Source: Nocardia sp. CNY236
GTDB taxonomy: Bacteria; Actinomycetota; Actinomycetes; Mycobacteriales; Mycobacteriaceae
NCBI RefSeq assembly: GCF_000482385.1
Contig: NZ_AXVD01000030.1
Location: 1 to 62,368, forward strand
Reading direction: 5' to 3'
DNA: 62,368 bases
The notes under the pieces are model-generated. The model searched no databases, was not told the origin of the DNA, and was given only the letters and a program-made list of their open reading frames with translations. The translations under genes and the position numbers were made by a program. Every line of letters begins with the position of its first letter. Within the stretch, counting starts at the first letter, position 1. This document shows, one piece after another, positions 16,867-26,221 of this stretch.

Positions 16867-17283
16867 TTACAGCTGTGCGGTTTGTTCGCGAGGCGGCAGT
16901 CCATCGGCTTGACGGAGGACGTCGGCGACGGACTCCAGATAGAGCAATGTCCGCAGCGAGACCCCATCGACGGCTTGTCCGAGCCGACGCAGTGCGGAAT
17001 TGTCCAGATGCGCAATCACTTCGGCGTCCGCCGTCTGGTCAGGGCCTGGGTCGAAGCCGAAATAGCCGGGGTCCAAGCCGAAAACCTGCGCAAGTCCGGC
17101 ACGGGCAGGCTCCGGGAGCGTCGTGATCTCCCCCTGCCGGACTTGCGCCACATAGTGGGGCGAAAGCTCGTATCCGGCGGCGGTCAACCAGGACGCGACG
17201 GTGTCGTCGTCCAGCGGGCGGCCGTGCGCGCGTTCCCACATCTCGAACGCAAGATTCAGCCGGTTTGGGATATCGATGTCCAC
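16867..17283 (-). CDS. XRE/EspR-like DNA-binding protein
   Basis: The 138-aa protein resembles actinobacterial EspR-type regulators: an N-terminal helix-turn-helix spanning TVASWLTAAGYELSPHYVAQ and LPEPARAGLAQVFGLDPGYF, then a helical C-terminal part likely for dimerisation (NSALRRLGQAVDGVSLRTLL). I chose GTG 17281-17283 because AGAAGGAAGG lies 5 bases upstream; the upstream ATGs have no such site. It is divergent from the PPOX gene. Confidence 0.8.
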   Translation of the reverse strand: MDIDIPNRLNLAFEMWERAHGRPLDDDTVASWLTAAGYELSPHYVAQVRQGEITTLPEPARAGLAQVFGLDPGYFGFDPGPDQTADAEVIAHLDNSALRRLGQAVDGVSLRTLLYLESVADVLRQADGLPPREQTAQL

Positions 17284-17450
17284 GACCGCCTTCCTTCTGG
17301 CAGTATCGCCTGTCGAGGGGTCATACATGCACTCGACCGTAGCGTGGCTGTGATCGATCGCTGTGATTTCATGGCAAATGTCCGGTTGCATAGGGGAAAG
17401 AGCGGGCTCGTTCCCTGATTTGCCCGCCTGGCGGCGTCGAGGAGGCCTGT

Positions 17451-17885
17451 ATGCGGCTCAGCACCGGGGAGGCCTACCGGCGATTCACTGCCAGTCCGGT
17501 CGCGCGATTGGCCACGGTGTCGGCTGCTGCCCGCCCACATCTGGTTCCCGTCGTGTTCGCTGTCGTCACCGAGGTGATCTATACCGCAGTCGACAGCAAA
17601 CCGAAGACGACCACGGCGCTACGCCGCCTGGCCAATATCGCAGCCAATCCAGCGGTTACGGTGCTTGCCGATCGGTATGACGACGACTGGAGCAACCTGT
17701 GGTGGGTTCGAGCCGATGGCGACGCGCGCATTGCCGGTGCCGCCGAGGCGGACTTGGCGAAACAACGCCTGGCCGCTCGATATCCGGCGTATCGGCATCA
17801 GCCGCCGCCGGGACCGGTTATCGCCATCGACGTCGAACGCTGGTCGGGCTGGTGTGCCGACGAACGGAGTCATCGACCTGGATGA
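17451..17885 (+). CDS. PPOX-class F420-dependent oxidoreductase (TIGR03668, Rv0121-like)
   Basis: The 144-aa split-barrel protein has the family opening FTASPVARLATVSAAARPHL and the strand NLWWVRADGDARI. These enzymes bind F420 or flavin and reduce small molecules. The reading frame overlaps the convergent amidase gene by 16 bp at the 3' end. Confidence 0.88.
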   Translation: MRLSTGEAYRRFTASPVARLATVSAAARPHLVPVVFAVVTEVIYTAVDSKPKTTTALRRLANIAANPAVTVLADRYDDDWSNLWWVRADGDARIAGAAEADLAKQRLAARYPAYRHQPPPGPVIAIDVERWSGWCADERSHRPG

Positions 17886-19267
17886 GGGAATGGGCGGGCT
17901 TGCTCGATTTGCGCGGCAACCGACAGAATCGTTGTCTCACCGTTGGTCGGCCCGACAATTTGTACCGACAAAGGGAGTCCGTCCTCTCCGACACCTGCTG
18001 GCAGGGCGGCCGCCGGATGACCGGTGACGTTCCACAACGCGGTATATGCGGCCATCGGAATCGAGACCCGCATGGCGCCCAGGGTGTTGGTCCCGTCGAG
18101 CGCCCCCAACAGCGGTGGGCGTCCGGCCGTGGTGGGGGTGAGCAGCAGATCGCACTCGGCGAAGATCTGCTCGACCTTGGATCTCGACGCTTCTCCCCGT
18201 CGTATGGCCCATTCGATGACCGGACCCCGCGCCCAGGCGCCGACCGCGAGTGATTGCCTGGTTCGACGTTCGAGTAGTTCGGGGTGATCCACGGCGGGAA
18301 GCTCGGCACGGATTCCGCCATAGACCTGCGGAAGGAAAGCGTGCGCCGTGACTGGATAGTCGGGGTCGACTTCCATCACCGTATGCCCCAGCCCCCGCAG
18401 AAGTTTTGCGGTGTCGTGGACGGCTCGCGTGTGGATCGGATCGGGTTTCACCAGCGGCAGAGGAGCCTTCGTGCTGTAGCCGATCCGTAGCGGTCGGACC
18501 GGTCCACGGGCAGCTGCTTCGAACGACATCGTCGGTTCCGGTGCACGGAATCGGTCGGTGGGAGTGGCGCCGCGAATGACGTCGTAGATGAGCGCCGAGT
18601 CCAGCACGCTGCGAGTGAGTGGTCCGGCAACTCCCAGCGCCCACCACAGATGCCGATGCGGGGCGAGCGGTACGCGCCCACGTTGCGGTTTGAGCCCGAA
18701 GACTCCACAGCAGGCCGCCGGAATCCGGATCGAGCCACCGCCGTCGCCGCCGAGCGCCGCAGGAACCAACCCGGCCGCCACTGCGGCCGCCGAGCCGCCG
18801 CTGGAGCCGCCAGGGGAACGCGCGTGGTCCCATGGGTTGTGTGTCATCCCGAAGGTGGTGGACTCGGTGAACGGCCACTGCCCGAATTCCGGCATTGCCG
18901 TCTTCCCGATGATGATCGCCCCGGCGGCGCGCAGCCTGCGTACCATCTCGGCGTCCGCCGCCGCCGGCGTCGAGTTCGCTCGGGTGCCGAAGGTGGTTAC
19001 CACGCCCGCGACGTCGTACTCGTCCTTCACAGCGATCGGAATGCCGTGCAAGGGGCCGAGGTCGCCGCCCGCGGCGCGCTCCCGGTCGCGTTCACTGGCT
19101 GCTGCCTTGGCTTCTGCTCGCAGTACGCGAACGAAGGCGCCCAGGTCGGCTGCCGCCTCGATGCGGTCCACGGTCGACTCCACGAGCTGCTGCGCCGTAA
19201 TGGCTCCTCGAGCCAATAACTCACGCTGCTCGACCACCCCCAATGCGGCAACCTTCTCCAGATTCAT
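17870..19267 (-). CDS. Amidase (amidase-signature family)
   Basis: The 465-aa enzyme carries the Ser-cisSer-Lys triad: Lys81 in IAVKDEYDVAG, the cis-Ser in SPGGSSGGSAAAVAAG, and the nucleophile Ser in GGDGGGSIRIPAACC. It hydrolyses carboxamides; the substrate is unknown. ATG 19265-19267 has AAGGAG upstream; a longer open frame extends past it into the divergent gene and is not used. Confidence 0.93.
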   Translation of the reverse strand: MNLEKVAALGVVEQRELLARGAITAQQLVESTVDRIEAAADLGAFVRVLRAEAKAAASERDRERAAGGDLGPLHGIPIAVKDEYDVAGVVTTFGTRANSTPAAADAEMVRRLRAAGAIIIGKTAMPEFGQWPFTESTTFGMTHNPWDHARSPGGSSGGSAAAVAAGLVPAALGGDGGGSIRIPAACCGVFGLKPQRGRVPLAPHRHLWWALGVAGPLTRSVLDSALIYDVIRGATPTDRFRAPEPTMSFEAAARGPVRPLRIGYSTKAPLPLVKPDPIHTRAVHDTAKLLRGLGHTVMEVDPDYPVTAHAFLPQVYGGIRAELPAVDHPELLERRTRQSLAVGAWARGPVIEWAIRRGEASRSKVEQIFAECDLLLTPTTAGRPPLLGALDGTNTLGAMRVSIPMAAYTALWNVTGHPAAALPAGVGEDGLPLSVQIVGPTNGETTILSVAAQIEQARPFPHPGR

Positions 19268-19438
19268 TCGCTTTCGCTCCTTCCGACTCCGACCAGCCGT
19301 TGTCCTGAGCTGTGATCGTCCATAGCCGCACCTCGACGATAGGGAGCCCAGAGACCATCTGACAATGAACGAATGGATATGCGTGAGTGCCCGATACCAA
19401 CCCGGCCGCTGTGACGAGAAATGTGCTATCGAGAACGG

Positions 19439-21016
19439 ATGAAGCCAGTTCGTTCCTCTTACGATGTGGTGATCGTCGGTGGAGGCCACAACGGTTTGGT
19501 AGCCGCCGCGTACTTGGCGAGGGCCGGTCGGTCGGTTCTGCTGTTCGAGCGGCAACCGCGCATTGGGGGAGCTGCGGTGTCGGCGCGGGTATTCGCGGGT
19601 TTCGATGCGCGGTTGTCGCGCTACTCGTATCTGGTGAGTCTGTTGCCCCGATCGATCGTGAACGATCTGGGGTTGCGGTTCGTGACCGCCCGCCGATCGG
19701 TTTCGTCGTACACGCCTGTCGGTGAGCAGGGTCTGCTCGTCTCCTCGGCGCACGCGCGGACCGAGGCGAGCTTTGCCCGGTTCACCGGTTCGCAGCGCGA
19801 ATTCCGCGCTTGGCAAGGGTTCTATGGCGCGATCGGGCGGATGGCGCGCCGGGTGTTTCCTAGCTTGACTCGGCCACTGCCGTCCAGAGACGAGCTGCGG
19901 ACGATCGTCGCGGACCAAGCTCTGTGGGAGGGGGTCTTCGAGCGGCCGCTGGGCGAGACGATCGAATCGACGTTCATCGACGACACGGTCCGCGGCGTGG
20001 TCCTCACCGACGCATTGATCGGCACGTTCACTCGGGCACACGATCCGTCGCTACGGCAGAATCGCTGCTTTCTGTATCACGTGATCGGCGGGGGCACCGG
20101 GCAGTGGGAAGTACCGGTCGGTGGGATGGGAGCGCTCACCGATACCCTGGCCGTGGCGGCGAGGTCGGCGGGTGCGGAGATCATCACTGCCTGCGAGGTT
20201 ACCAAGATCGACACCGACGACACTACGGCGGAAGTCGAATTCTGCGAGGGTAGGGTCGGTGCGCGCCACGTGCTGGTGAATGCCGCCCCGTTTGTGCTCG
20301 CCGAGTTGTTGGGCGATTCGACACCGCGGAAGCCGGCGGGTGCGCAGTTGAAGGTGAATATGTTGCTGCGCCGGTTGCCACGGCTGCACGATCTCCATGT
20401 CGGTCCACGCGAGGCCTTCAGCGGAACCTTCCACCTCGGTGAGTCCTACACCCAACTCGACCGTGCCTACCGTGAAGCTGCGATGGGCCGTATACCATCT
20501 GTGCCGCCCGCGGAGATCTACTGTCACACGCTCACCGACCCGACGATCGTGGCGTCCGACTCGGCCACTCGTGGTATGCACACACTGACGCTGTTCGGTC
20601 TGCATGCGCACGCAGACTTGTTCGCTGTGGATCCGGAGGGCGCGAAGACAGGCATGGTGAATGCTACTCTTGCGCACCTGGATTCGGTTCTGGCGGAGCC
20701 GATCACCGACTGCCTGGCGGTCGATGAGAATGGCGCGCCCTGCATGGAAGCGCTGACTCCGCCGGACCTCGAGCGCGAACTCGGCCTGCCCGGTGGGCAC
20801 ATCTTCCACCGAGAGCTGGCATTTCCGTACCTCCCGAATGAGGCAGACCCGACCGATCCTGCGACGCGGTGGGGGGTGTCGACCGATCATCGCAACATAT
20901 TCCTGTGCGGGGCCGGGGCGATTCGGGGTGGAGGGGTCAGCGGTATTCCCGGGCACAACGCGGCGATGGCCGTGCTCGAGGACGGCCACCCGACGTGGGC
21001 TCGCACCTCGATTTAA
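19439..21016 (+). CDS. FAD-dependent oxidoreductase (phytoene-desaturase-like)
   Basis: The 525-aa flavoprotein begins with a dinucleotide-binding motif VVIVGGGHNGLVAAAYLARA, followed by an acidic-end strand LLFERQPRIGG. Near the C-terminus an FAD-binding GAGAIRGGGVSGIPGHNAA closes the fold. It belongs to the broad CrtI/amine-oxidase-like group; no carotenoid genes are nearby, so the substrate is open. ATG 19439 is chosen over an in-frame GTG 18 bases upstream. Its stop overlaps the convergent reductase gene by 4 bp. Confidence 0.88.
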   Translation: MKPVRSSYDVVIVGGGHNGLVAAAYLARAGRSVLLFERQPRIGGAAVSARVFAGFDARLSRYSYLVSLLPRSIVNDLGLRFVTARRSVSSYTPVGEQGLLVSSAHARTEASFARFTGSQREFRAWQGFYGAIGRMARRVFPSLTRPLPSRDELRTIVADQALWEGVFERPLGETIESTFIDDTVRGVVLTDALIGTFTRAHDPSLRQNRCFLYHVIGGGTGQWEVPVGGMGALTDTLAVAARSAGAEIITACEVTKIDTDDTTAEVEFCEGRVGARHVLVNAAPFVLAELLGDSTPRKPAGAQLKVNMLLRRLPRLHDLHVGPREAFSGTFHLGESYTQLDRAYREAAMGRIPSVPPAEIYCHTLTDPTIVASDSATRGMHTLTLFGLHAHADLFAVDPEGAKTGMVNATLAHLDSVLAEPITDCLAVDENGAPCMEALTPPDLERELGLPGGHIFHRELAFPYLPNEADPTDPATRWGVSTDHRNIFLCGAGAIRGGGVSGIPGHNAAMAVLEDGHPTWARTSI

Positions 21017-21990
21017 GCCCGCAGCCCGACCTTGGCATTGCGTCCGCGGGTTTCGGTGGCGATGGCAGCCTCGGCCGCGGACTCCAACGGGTAGGCGGCT
21101 TCGATGTCGATCGGCACCACGCCTTGCGCAGCGAGTTTGATCAAGTCGCCGAACACGCGCATGAACTGCATATCTGGGACCAAGTCGATCCGGCTTCGCG
21201 CCCAGTATCCTTCGATCACGGCTCGTTTGAAGATGAGTGTGTCGGTATCGAGCTGCATCGATTCGCCTGCCAGGTCACCCAACGAGATCAGCCTGCCTTC
21301 TTTGGCCAGCAGCGTCAGTTCGTCGCCGGTGGCCTTACCGCCGAGCTGGTCGATGGCCCGCGTGATCGGCGCACCCTGGGTGACCGCCTCGATCTGATCG
21401 AGCCAGCCTTCGCTTTCGGTGTCGAGCGCTGGATCGAAGCCCAGTTCGTTCAGCGCTGTGACCGCGGCAGTTCCGCGCACCAGGCTCAGCACCCGCAGAC
21501 CTCGTCGCCGAGCGAGGAAGTTGACCAGTCTGCCGAGCGCGCCGTTGGCAGCATTGATCGCCAGCCACTGTCCAGGTCGTAGAGCCACACTTTCGAGCAA
21601 CACGTACGCGGTCGCCGGCATGACGTAGAGCTGGCACGCGACTTCGTCGGACACGGTATCGGGCAAGGGTACGGCCACCCGCGCAGGAGCCAGGAAGTAC
21701 TCGGCCCAGATGTTCTGATCCTTGTACACCGTCACTCGGTCGCCGACCGCCAAGTGGCTGACACCTGGGCCGAGCGCGTCGACCCGCGCGACGGCTTCGG
21801 TGCCGGGGGTGGCGGGCAGCGGCGGCTTGTATCCGTAGAGGCCGCGCACGATCTCCAGATCATGGTGATGCACCGGGGAGAGTATCAATGCGAGTCGTAC
21901 CTCACCTGGCCCCGGCTCCGGAATGGGGCGCTCCTCGATGGTCAGCACGTCCCCTGGTTCGCCGAACTTTTCGTAGACGACGGCACGCAT
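21013..21990 (-). CDS. Zinc-type alcohol dehydrogenase/quinone reductase family, copy 1
   Basis: The 325-aa MDR-family protein has the N-terminal catalytic domain ([17 protein letters not shown]) and an NAD(P)H-binding region reading [33 protein letters not shown] stands where zinc MDRs have ligands. It is closely similar to the gene at 22251, and the two lie in a tandem duplication together with ohr sequences. It is the last gene of the ohrR operon. Confidence 0.88.
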   Translation of the reverse strand: MRAVVYEKFGEPGDVLTIEERPIPEPGPGEVRLALILSPVHHHDLEIVRGLYGYKPPLPATPGTEAVARVDALGPGVSHLAVGDRVTVYKDQNIWAEYFLAPARVAVPLPDTVSDEVACQLYVMPATAYVLLESVALRPGQWLAINAANGALGRLVNFLARRRGLRVLSLVRGTAAVTALNELGFDPALDTESEGWLDQIEAVTQGAPITRAIDQLGGKATGDELTLLAKEGRLISLGDLAGESMQLDTDTLIFKRAVIEGYWARSRIDLVPDMQFMRVFGDLIKLAAQGVVPIDIEAAYPLESAAEAAIATETRGRNAKVGLRA

Positions 21991-22006
21991 ATCCGCTCCT
22001 TGGTGA

Positions 22007-22185
22007 TCAGTCTGCGGCGTCGAGAACCTCCACATCGATATTGCCGCGGGTCGCGTTGGAATACGGGCACACCTGGTGCGCCTTGTCGGCGAGTGCCGGC
22101 GCATCCTCACGGAACAGACGAGGAAGCGATACCTCTAGGATAACCGTCCAAGCACACCCACTGGCGTCGTTCGATGCGATGGCCG
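22007..22185 (-). pseudogene. Truncated ohr (OsmC-family) copy
   Basis: The frame preserves the last ~50 residues of the intact Ohr encoded at 23245 ([20 protein letters not shown], then the cysteine of [11 protein letters not shown]). Similarity fades near 22175-22185, so the first two-thirds, including the other catalytic Cys, are missing. It lies 16 bp before reductase copy 1, exactly as intact ohr lies 16 bp before reductase copy 2. It is the truncated half of a tandem duplication. Confidence 0.85.
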
Positions 22186-22250
22186 ATTCGGGGTGGCGCA
22201 GGTTCGAGCGGTATTTCTGGGAAGACGGCGACTGCCGCGCACGAGGAGGG

Positions 22251-23228
22251 TCAGACGCGCAGTGCGATCTTGCCATTGCGTCCACGGGCCTCGGTGGCGA
22301 CAGCGGCCTCGGCCGCGGACTCCAACGGGTAGGTGGCTTCGATACCGATCGGTACCTCGCCCCGGGTGGTGAGCTCGATGGAGTCGCTCAACAGGCGCAC
22401 GAACTCAGCCGTCGAGAGCGATTCCAGCCGCCTGCGCGCCCAGTAACCTTTGAGCAGGGCTTCTTTGAAAATGAGTGTGCCCGTATTGAGCTGCATCGGC
22501 TCGCCCGCCAGGTTACCCATGGAGATCAACTCGCCTCCCTTGGTCAGCAGTGCCAATTCGTCGCCGATGGCCCTACCGCCGATCTGGTCGATGGCCCGGG
22601 TGATCGGCGCACCGTGAGTGAGCGCCTCGACCCGATCGAGCCAGCCTTCGCTTTCGGTGTCGAGCGCTGGGCTGAAGCCGAGTTCGTTCAGTGCGGCGAC
22701 CGAGGCGGACGAGCGGACCAGATTCAAGACCCGCAGACCCCGTTGCCGAGCGAGGAAGTTGACCAGTCTGCCGACCGCTCCGTTGGCGGCGTTGATTGCC
22801 AGCCATTGTCCGCGGTGTAGGCCGAGGTCTTCGAGCAACACGTGCACGGTCGCCGGCAGGATACACACTTGAGCTGCGATTTCGTCGGGCACGGCATCCG
22901 GCAACGCAATGGCCGTCTGCGCTGGAGCAAGGAAGTACTCCGCCCAGACGAACTGATCCTTGTACACCGCCACACGGTCGCCGACCGCCAAGTGGCTGAC
23001 ACCTGGGCCGAGCGCGTCGACCCGCGCGAGGGCTTCGGTGCCTGGGATGGCGGGCAGCGCCGGTTTGTAGCCATAGAGACCGCGCACGATCGCCAGATCA
23101 TGGTGATGCACCGGGGACAGCATCAATGCGAGCCGTACCTCACCTGGGCCCGGCTCCGGAATGGGTCGCTCTTCGATGGTGAGCACATTCTCTGGTTCGC
23201 CGAACTTTTCGTAGACTACGGCACGCAT
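22251..23228 (-). CDS. Zinc-type alcohol dehydrogenase/quinone reductase family, copy 2
   Basis: The 325-aa protein has the same length and overall sequence as copy 1 ([20 protein letters not shown] in the cofactor domain), with scattered substitutions that show both copies have been kept as genes. It follows ohr by 16 bp. Reduction of peroxide-derived aldehydes or enones is a reasonable guess from the operon, but it is an inference. Confidence 0.88.
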   Translation of the reverse strand: MRAVVYEKFGEPENVLTIEERPIPEPGPGEVRLALMLSPVHHHDLAIVRGLYGYKPALPAIPGTEALARVDALGPGVSHLAVGDRVAVYKDQFVWAEYFLAPAQTAIALPDAVPDEIAAQVCILPATVHVLLEDLGLHRGQWLAINAANGAVGRLVNFLARQRGLRVLNLVRSSASVAALNELGFSPALDTESEGWLDRVEALTHGAPITRAIDQIGGRAIGDELALLTKGGELISMGNLAGEPMQLNTGTLIFKEALLKGYWARRRLESLSTAEFVRLLSDSIELTTRGEVPIGIEATYPLESAAEAAVATEARGRNGKIALRV

Positions 23229-23244
23229 ATCCGCTCCTTGGTGA

Positions 23245-23667
23245 TCAGTCCGCGGCGACGAGAACCTCCACATCGATATTGCCGCGGGTCGCATTGGAGT
23301 ACGGGCACACCTGGTGTGCCTTGTCGGCGAGCGTCTGCGCATCCTCTCGGGACAGATGAGGAAGCGACACTTCCAGCGTAACCGTCAGACCGTAGCCGCC
23401 GGCGTCGTTCGACCCGATACCCACCTTCGCGCCAACCGCCGAGTCGTCGATGTTGGCTCGTTCCTGTGTGCCGACCAGTCGCAGCGCCGAATGGAAGCAC
23501 GCCGCGTAGCCCGCGGCGAACAGCTGCTCGGGGTTGGTACCGGTGCCGGGGCCGCCCATTTCTTTGGGAATGGACAGGCTCAGGTCGATCTTGCCATCGG
23601 ACGTGCGCGTGGATCCGTTGCGCCCGTCGCCGGTGGACAATGCCTCGGCGGTGTAGAGGATCTGCAC
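23245..23667 (-). CDS. ohr: Organic hydroperoxide resistance protein
   Basis: The 140-aa OsmC-family thiol peroxidase has both catalytic cysteines: Cys57 in GYAACFHSAL and Cys121 in [13 protein letters not shown]. Ohr reduces organic hydroperoxides using dihydrolipoyl partners in the cytosol. It begins 1 bp after the ohrR stop. Confidence 0.96.
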   Translation of the reverse strand: MQILYTAEALSTGDGRNGSTRTSDGKIDLSLSIPKEMGGPGTGTNPEQLFAAGYAACFHSALRLVGTQERANIDDSAVGAKVGIGSNDAGGYGLTVTLEVSLPHLSREDAQTLADKAHQVCPYSNATRGNIDVEVLVAAD

Positions 23668-23668
23668 T

Positions 23669-24115
23669 TTACTCTCCTTCGGTGATGTGGGACATCAGTG
23701 ATCTGGTCAATCGTGGCAGGGTGTCGTGGAGCATTCGCAGCTCATCGGGGGGCAAGGCGAAGGCATCGAACATCTCGGTGGGGATGCAGCTCGCTTCGGC
23801 GCGCAGGGCGCGTCCCTGTTCGGTGAGGCGGATGTCGACGCGACGTTCGTCGGTCGCGGCCCGTCGTCGCTCGATCAGCCCGGCTGCCTCCAGCCGTTTC
23901 AAGAGTGGGGAGATCGTCCCGGAGTCCAGCTCCAGTGCTTGGCAGACGTCGCCCACGCTGCGGTTGTCACGCTCCCACAGGCTCAGCATCACCAAGTACT
24001 GCGGGTAGGTGAGCCCGAGTCGCTCCAGTTTCGGGCGGTAGGCCGCAGTCATCGCCCGGGACGCCGTGTAGAGCTTGAAGCACAGCTGCGCATCGACGGT
24101 GAGATGATCGGTCAC
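23669..24115 (-). CDS. ohrR: Organic-peroxide-sensing MarR-type repressor
   Basis: The 148-aa protein has the OhrR sensing cysteine at position 12 in AQLCFKLYTASRAM and the winged helix LTYPQYLVMLSLWERDN/VGDVCQALELDSGTISPLLK. Oxidation of the cysteine releases DNA. It heads the operon ohrR-ohr-reductase 2-(ohr remnant)-reductase 1. Confidence 0.95.
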   Translation of the reverse strand: MTDHLTVDAQLCFKLYTASRAMTAAYRPKLERLGLTYPQYLVMLSLWERDNRSVGDVCQALELDSGTISPLLKRLEAAGLIERRRAATDERRVDIRLTEQGRALRAEASCIPTEMFDAFALPPDELRMLHDTLPRLTRSLMSHITEGE

Positions 24116-24136
24116 GAGAAATAATGTAGAGGAAAA

Positions 24137-24158
24137 CTATATGGTGCACAATATATAG
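24137..24158. promoter_or_regulatory. Candidate OhrR operator
   Basis: CTATAT (24137-24142) and ATATAG (24153-24158) form an AT-rich inverted repeat about 20 bp upstream of ohrR, in an otherwise GC-rich region. Size and composition fit an OhrR site that overlaps the promoter. Confidence 0.6.
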
Positions 24159-24252
24159 ATTACGTGTCGGTCGTCACTCCATTTCGTATCGGCTGTTATG
24201 AATCGGCGAGCCCAGCGGGTGGGCCGTCGTTGAACGACCCATCCGGCGAGAC

Positions 24253-25173
24253 TCACACCTGCGATTGCACCTGCGTAGCGATCAGCTCGAGATGGTCGAG
24301 ATCGCTCAGGTCCAGCACCTGCAGATAGATGCGGCCGGCGCCGATCTCGGCATACCTGCCGATCTTGTCCACCACCTCGGCCGGAGATCCGGCCAATCCA
24401 TCGACTTTCAGGTTCTCCACGTCGCGCCCGATTGCCGCGGCTCGCCGCGCGACGTCGGCATCCGTGGCGCCGACACACACCACGAGAGTGTTGGAGTAGG
24501 TCAGATCGTCGGCTGCTCGGCCGCGCGCCGTCGCGGCGGCGCGCACTATTTCGAATCGCCGCGCGCTGTCCTCGACCGATGCGAACGGGATATTGAACTC
24601 GTCCGCATACTGGGCGGCGAGCCGCGGCGTGCGGGTAGGGCCGAAGCCGCCGATCAGCAACGGCAGCCGGTCCTGCTTCGGTTTGGCCAGTGCAGGCGAG
24701 TCGACGAGTTGGTAGTGCTTGCCGTCGTAGCTGAACGTGGAGCCGGGTTCGGTGGACCAGAGCCCGGTAATTATCGCCAACTGCTCTTCGAACCGGGCGA
24801 ACTTGTCCGCTGGATAGGGGATGCCATACGCGGTGTGCTCCGAGGCGAACCAACCGGTGCCCAGGCCCAACTCCACGCGTCCGCCGGACATCTGGTCCAC
24901 CTGGGCCACCTGGATGGCCAGCGGTCCGGGCAGCCGGAACGTGGCAGCAGTGACCAGAGTGCCCAACCGAATCCGGCTGGTTTCCCGCGCCAACCCGGCC
25001 AGTGTGATCCAGGCGTCCGTGGGTCCGGGCAAGCCATCGACATCTCCCATGGCCAGATAGTGGTCCGAGCGGAAGAACGCGTCGAAGCCCAGGTCTTCGC
25101 TGGCTTTGGCGACGGTCAGCAAGGTGTCGTAGGTCGCTCCCTGCTGTGGCTCGGTGAAAATGCGCAATCTCAT
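24253..25173 (-). CDS. LLM-class F420-dependent oxidoreductase
   Basis: The 306-aa luciferase-like TIM-barrel protein has the class motifs FDAFFRSDHYLAMGD near residue 33, SGGRVELGLGTGWFASEH in the middle and PLLIGGFGPTRTPRLAAQYA. Such actinobacterial enzymes use F420. ATG 25171-25173 starts directly at the first strand (MRLRIFTEPQQG). Confidence 0.92.
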   Translation of the reverse strand: MRLRIFTEPQQGATYDTLLTVAKASEDLGFDAFFRSDHYLAMGDVDGLPGPTDAWITLAGLARETSRIRLGTLVTAATFRLPGPLAIQVAQVDQMSGGRVELGLGTGWFASEHTAYGIPYPADKFARFEEQLAIITGLWSTEPGSTFSYDGKHYQLVDSPALAKPKQDRLPLLIGGFGPTRTPRLAAQYADEFNIPFASVEDSARRFEIVRAAATARGRAADDLTYSNTLVVCVGATDADVARRAAAIGRDVENLKVDGLAGSPAEVVDKIGRYAEIGAGRIYLQVLDLSDLDHLELIATQVQSQV

Positions 25174-25248
25174 GGGACCATGGTGCCTACCGGGCCGGTC
25201 GCGCTGTTCACCGGTGCCCACTTCGGGCTGGCATCGACCGTCCGGGTG

Positions 25249-26049
25249 TCAACGCGGTGTCGCGCCGCAGCTGAAGGATGCGTTCGGCCAACAGTTCCCG
25301 ACGATGCCGCTGATCAGTAGCATCGAACCGAGTAGGAGCGAACCCGTCGCAATCGCGCCGAACACGACGACCCACAGCAGCCCCGGCAATCGGGTGAGTC
25401 GAGCGAGTTGATCGGCATCGGAGTCGATCTCGCCGTACCGGGAACGTTGCCGGGACCGCGTGCGCTGCAACTCGACCACCGGACGTGCCCCGGCGAACAA
25501 CAGAAACCAGGTCCCCAGGTAGGCGAAACCGGCCTGCAGCGTATCCGATCCGAACCAGGAGACGCCGAAGACCGCCGCACCGAGAGCGAGTACGGACACG
25601 ACACCGTGTATATTTCTGATCTTGATCAACAGCGCCGCGAGTAGCGCGACGACGGTCCAGAGCATCAGCGTGATGCGATCGGCGCCCAACAAGGCGGCGA
25701 AACCGAGACCCAGCAACGGCGGCGCCGGGTAGCCGGCCATCGTCGTCAGGATCATCCCCAACCCAGAGGGTCTTCCGCTCGACACCGTCAGGCCGGACGA
25801 ATCCGAATGCACGTGGATCCTGTTGAGCTTCCTGCCGGTCGCCAATGCAGCCAGCGCATGCCCACCTTCATGCGCGATGGTGACGATATGGCGAGTGGCT
25901 CGCCATATCGTGGTGGATCCCACGAGCAACAGGGCCACCATCGCGACCGCGGCCACCAGCCATGCCGGCGGTGGTGCTTGGGTCGTCGTCAGACGGTCGG
26001 CGATCGATGCTCCCCGCTCGACCCATTCCACGCTGTCCACCTGCCGCAC
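25249..26049 (-). CDS. M50-like membrane metallopeptidase
   Basis: The 266-aa polytopic protein has the zinc motif HEGGH (HExxH) in the helix VTIAHEGGHALAALATG, then GLTVSSGRPSGLGMILTTMA and several hydrophobic helices. It matches the M50B group of intramembrane-type peptidases. The substrate is unknown. Confidence 0.8.
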   Translation of the reverse strand: MRQVDSVEWVERGASIADRLTTTQAPPPAWLVAAVAMVALLLVGSTTIWRATRHIVTIAHEGGHALAALATGRKLNRIHVHSDSSGLTVSSGRPSGLGMILTTMAGYPAPPLLGLGFAALLGADRITLMLWTVVALLAALLIKIRNIHGVVSVLALGAAVFGVSWFGSDTLQAGFAYLGTWFLLFAGARPVVELQRTRSRQRSRYGEIDSDADQLARLTRLPGLLWVVVFGAIATGSLLLGSMLLISGIVGNCWPNASFSCGATPR

Positions 26050-26083
26050 CTCACCGTTGGCCGAATCTCACGATCGGCCAGAG

Positions 26084-26117
26084 GTCGCCACCTGACCGAT
26101 AGTCGTCAGGTGGCGAC
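26084..26117 (-). terminator. Terminator after the aldehyde dehydrogenase operon
   Basis: A perfect 13-bp stem (GTCGCCACCTGAC at 26084-26096 with its complement at 26105-26117) and 8-nt loop lies between the DUF779 gene and the M50 gene. No T-tract follows. Confidence 0.65.
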
Positions 26118-26221
26118 GGATTCGTGGCGCGCTGCGCTGTGCCGACCACATGGCCGCTGCACTCGGCAGTGGCCATGACGGCAGGATAGACCACTGCCCG
26201 GCAGGTCCGGACGTCGCTGGG

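Noticed and set aside
19268..20041. Upstream extension of the amidase frame to 723 residues
   Set aside because: The extension runs antisense through the FAD oxidoreductase gene; a clear ATG with AAGGAG sits at 19267.
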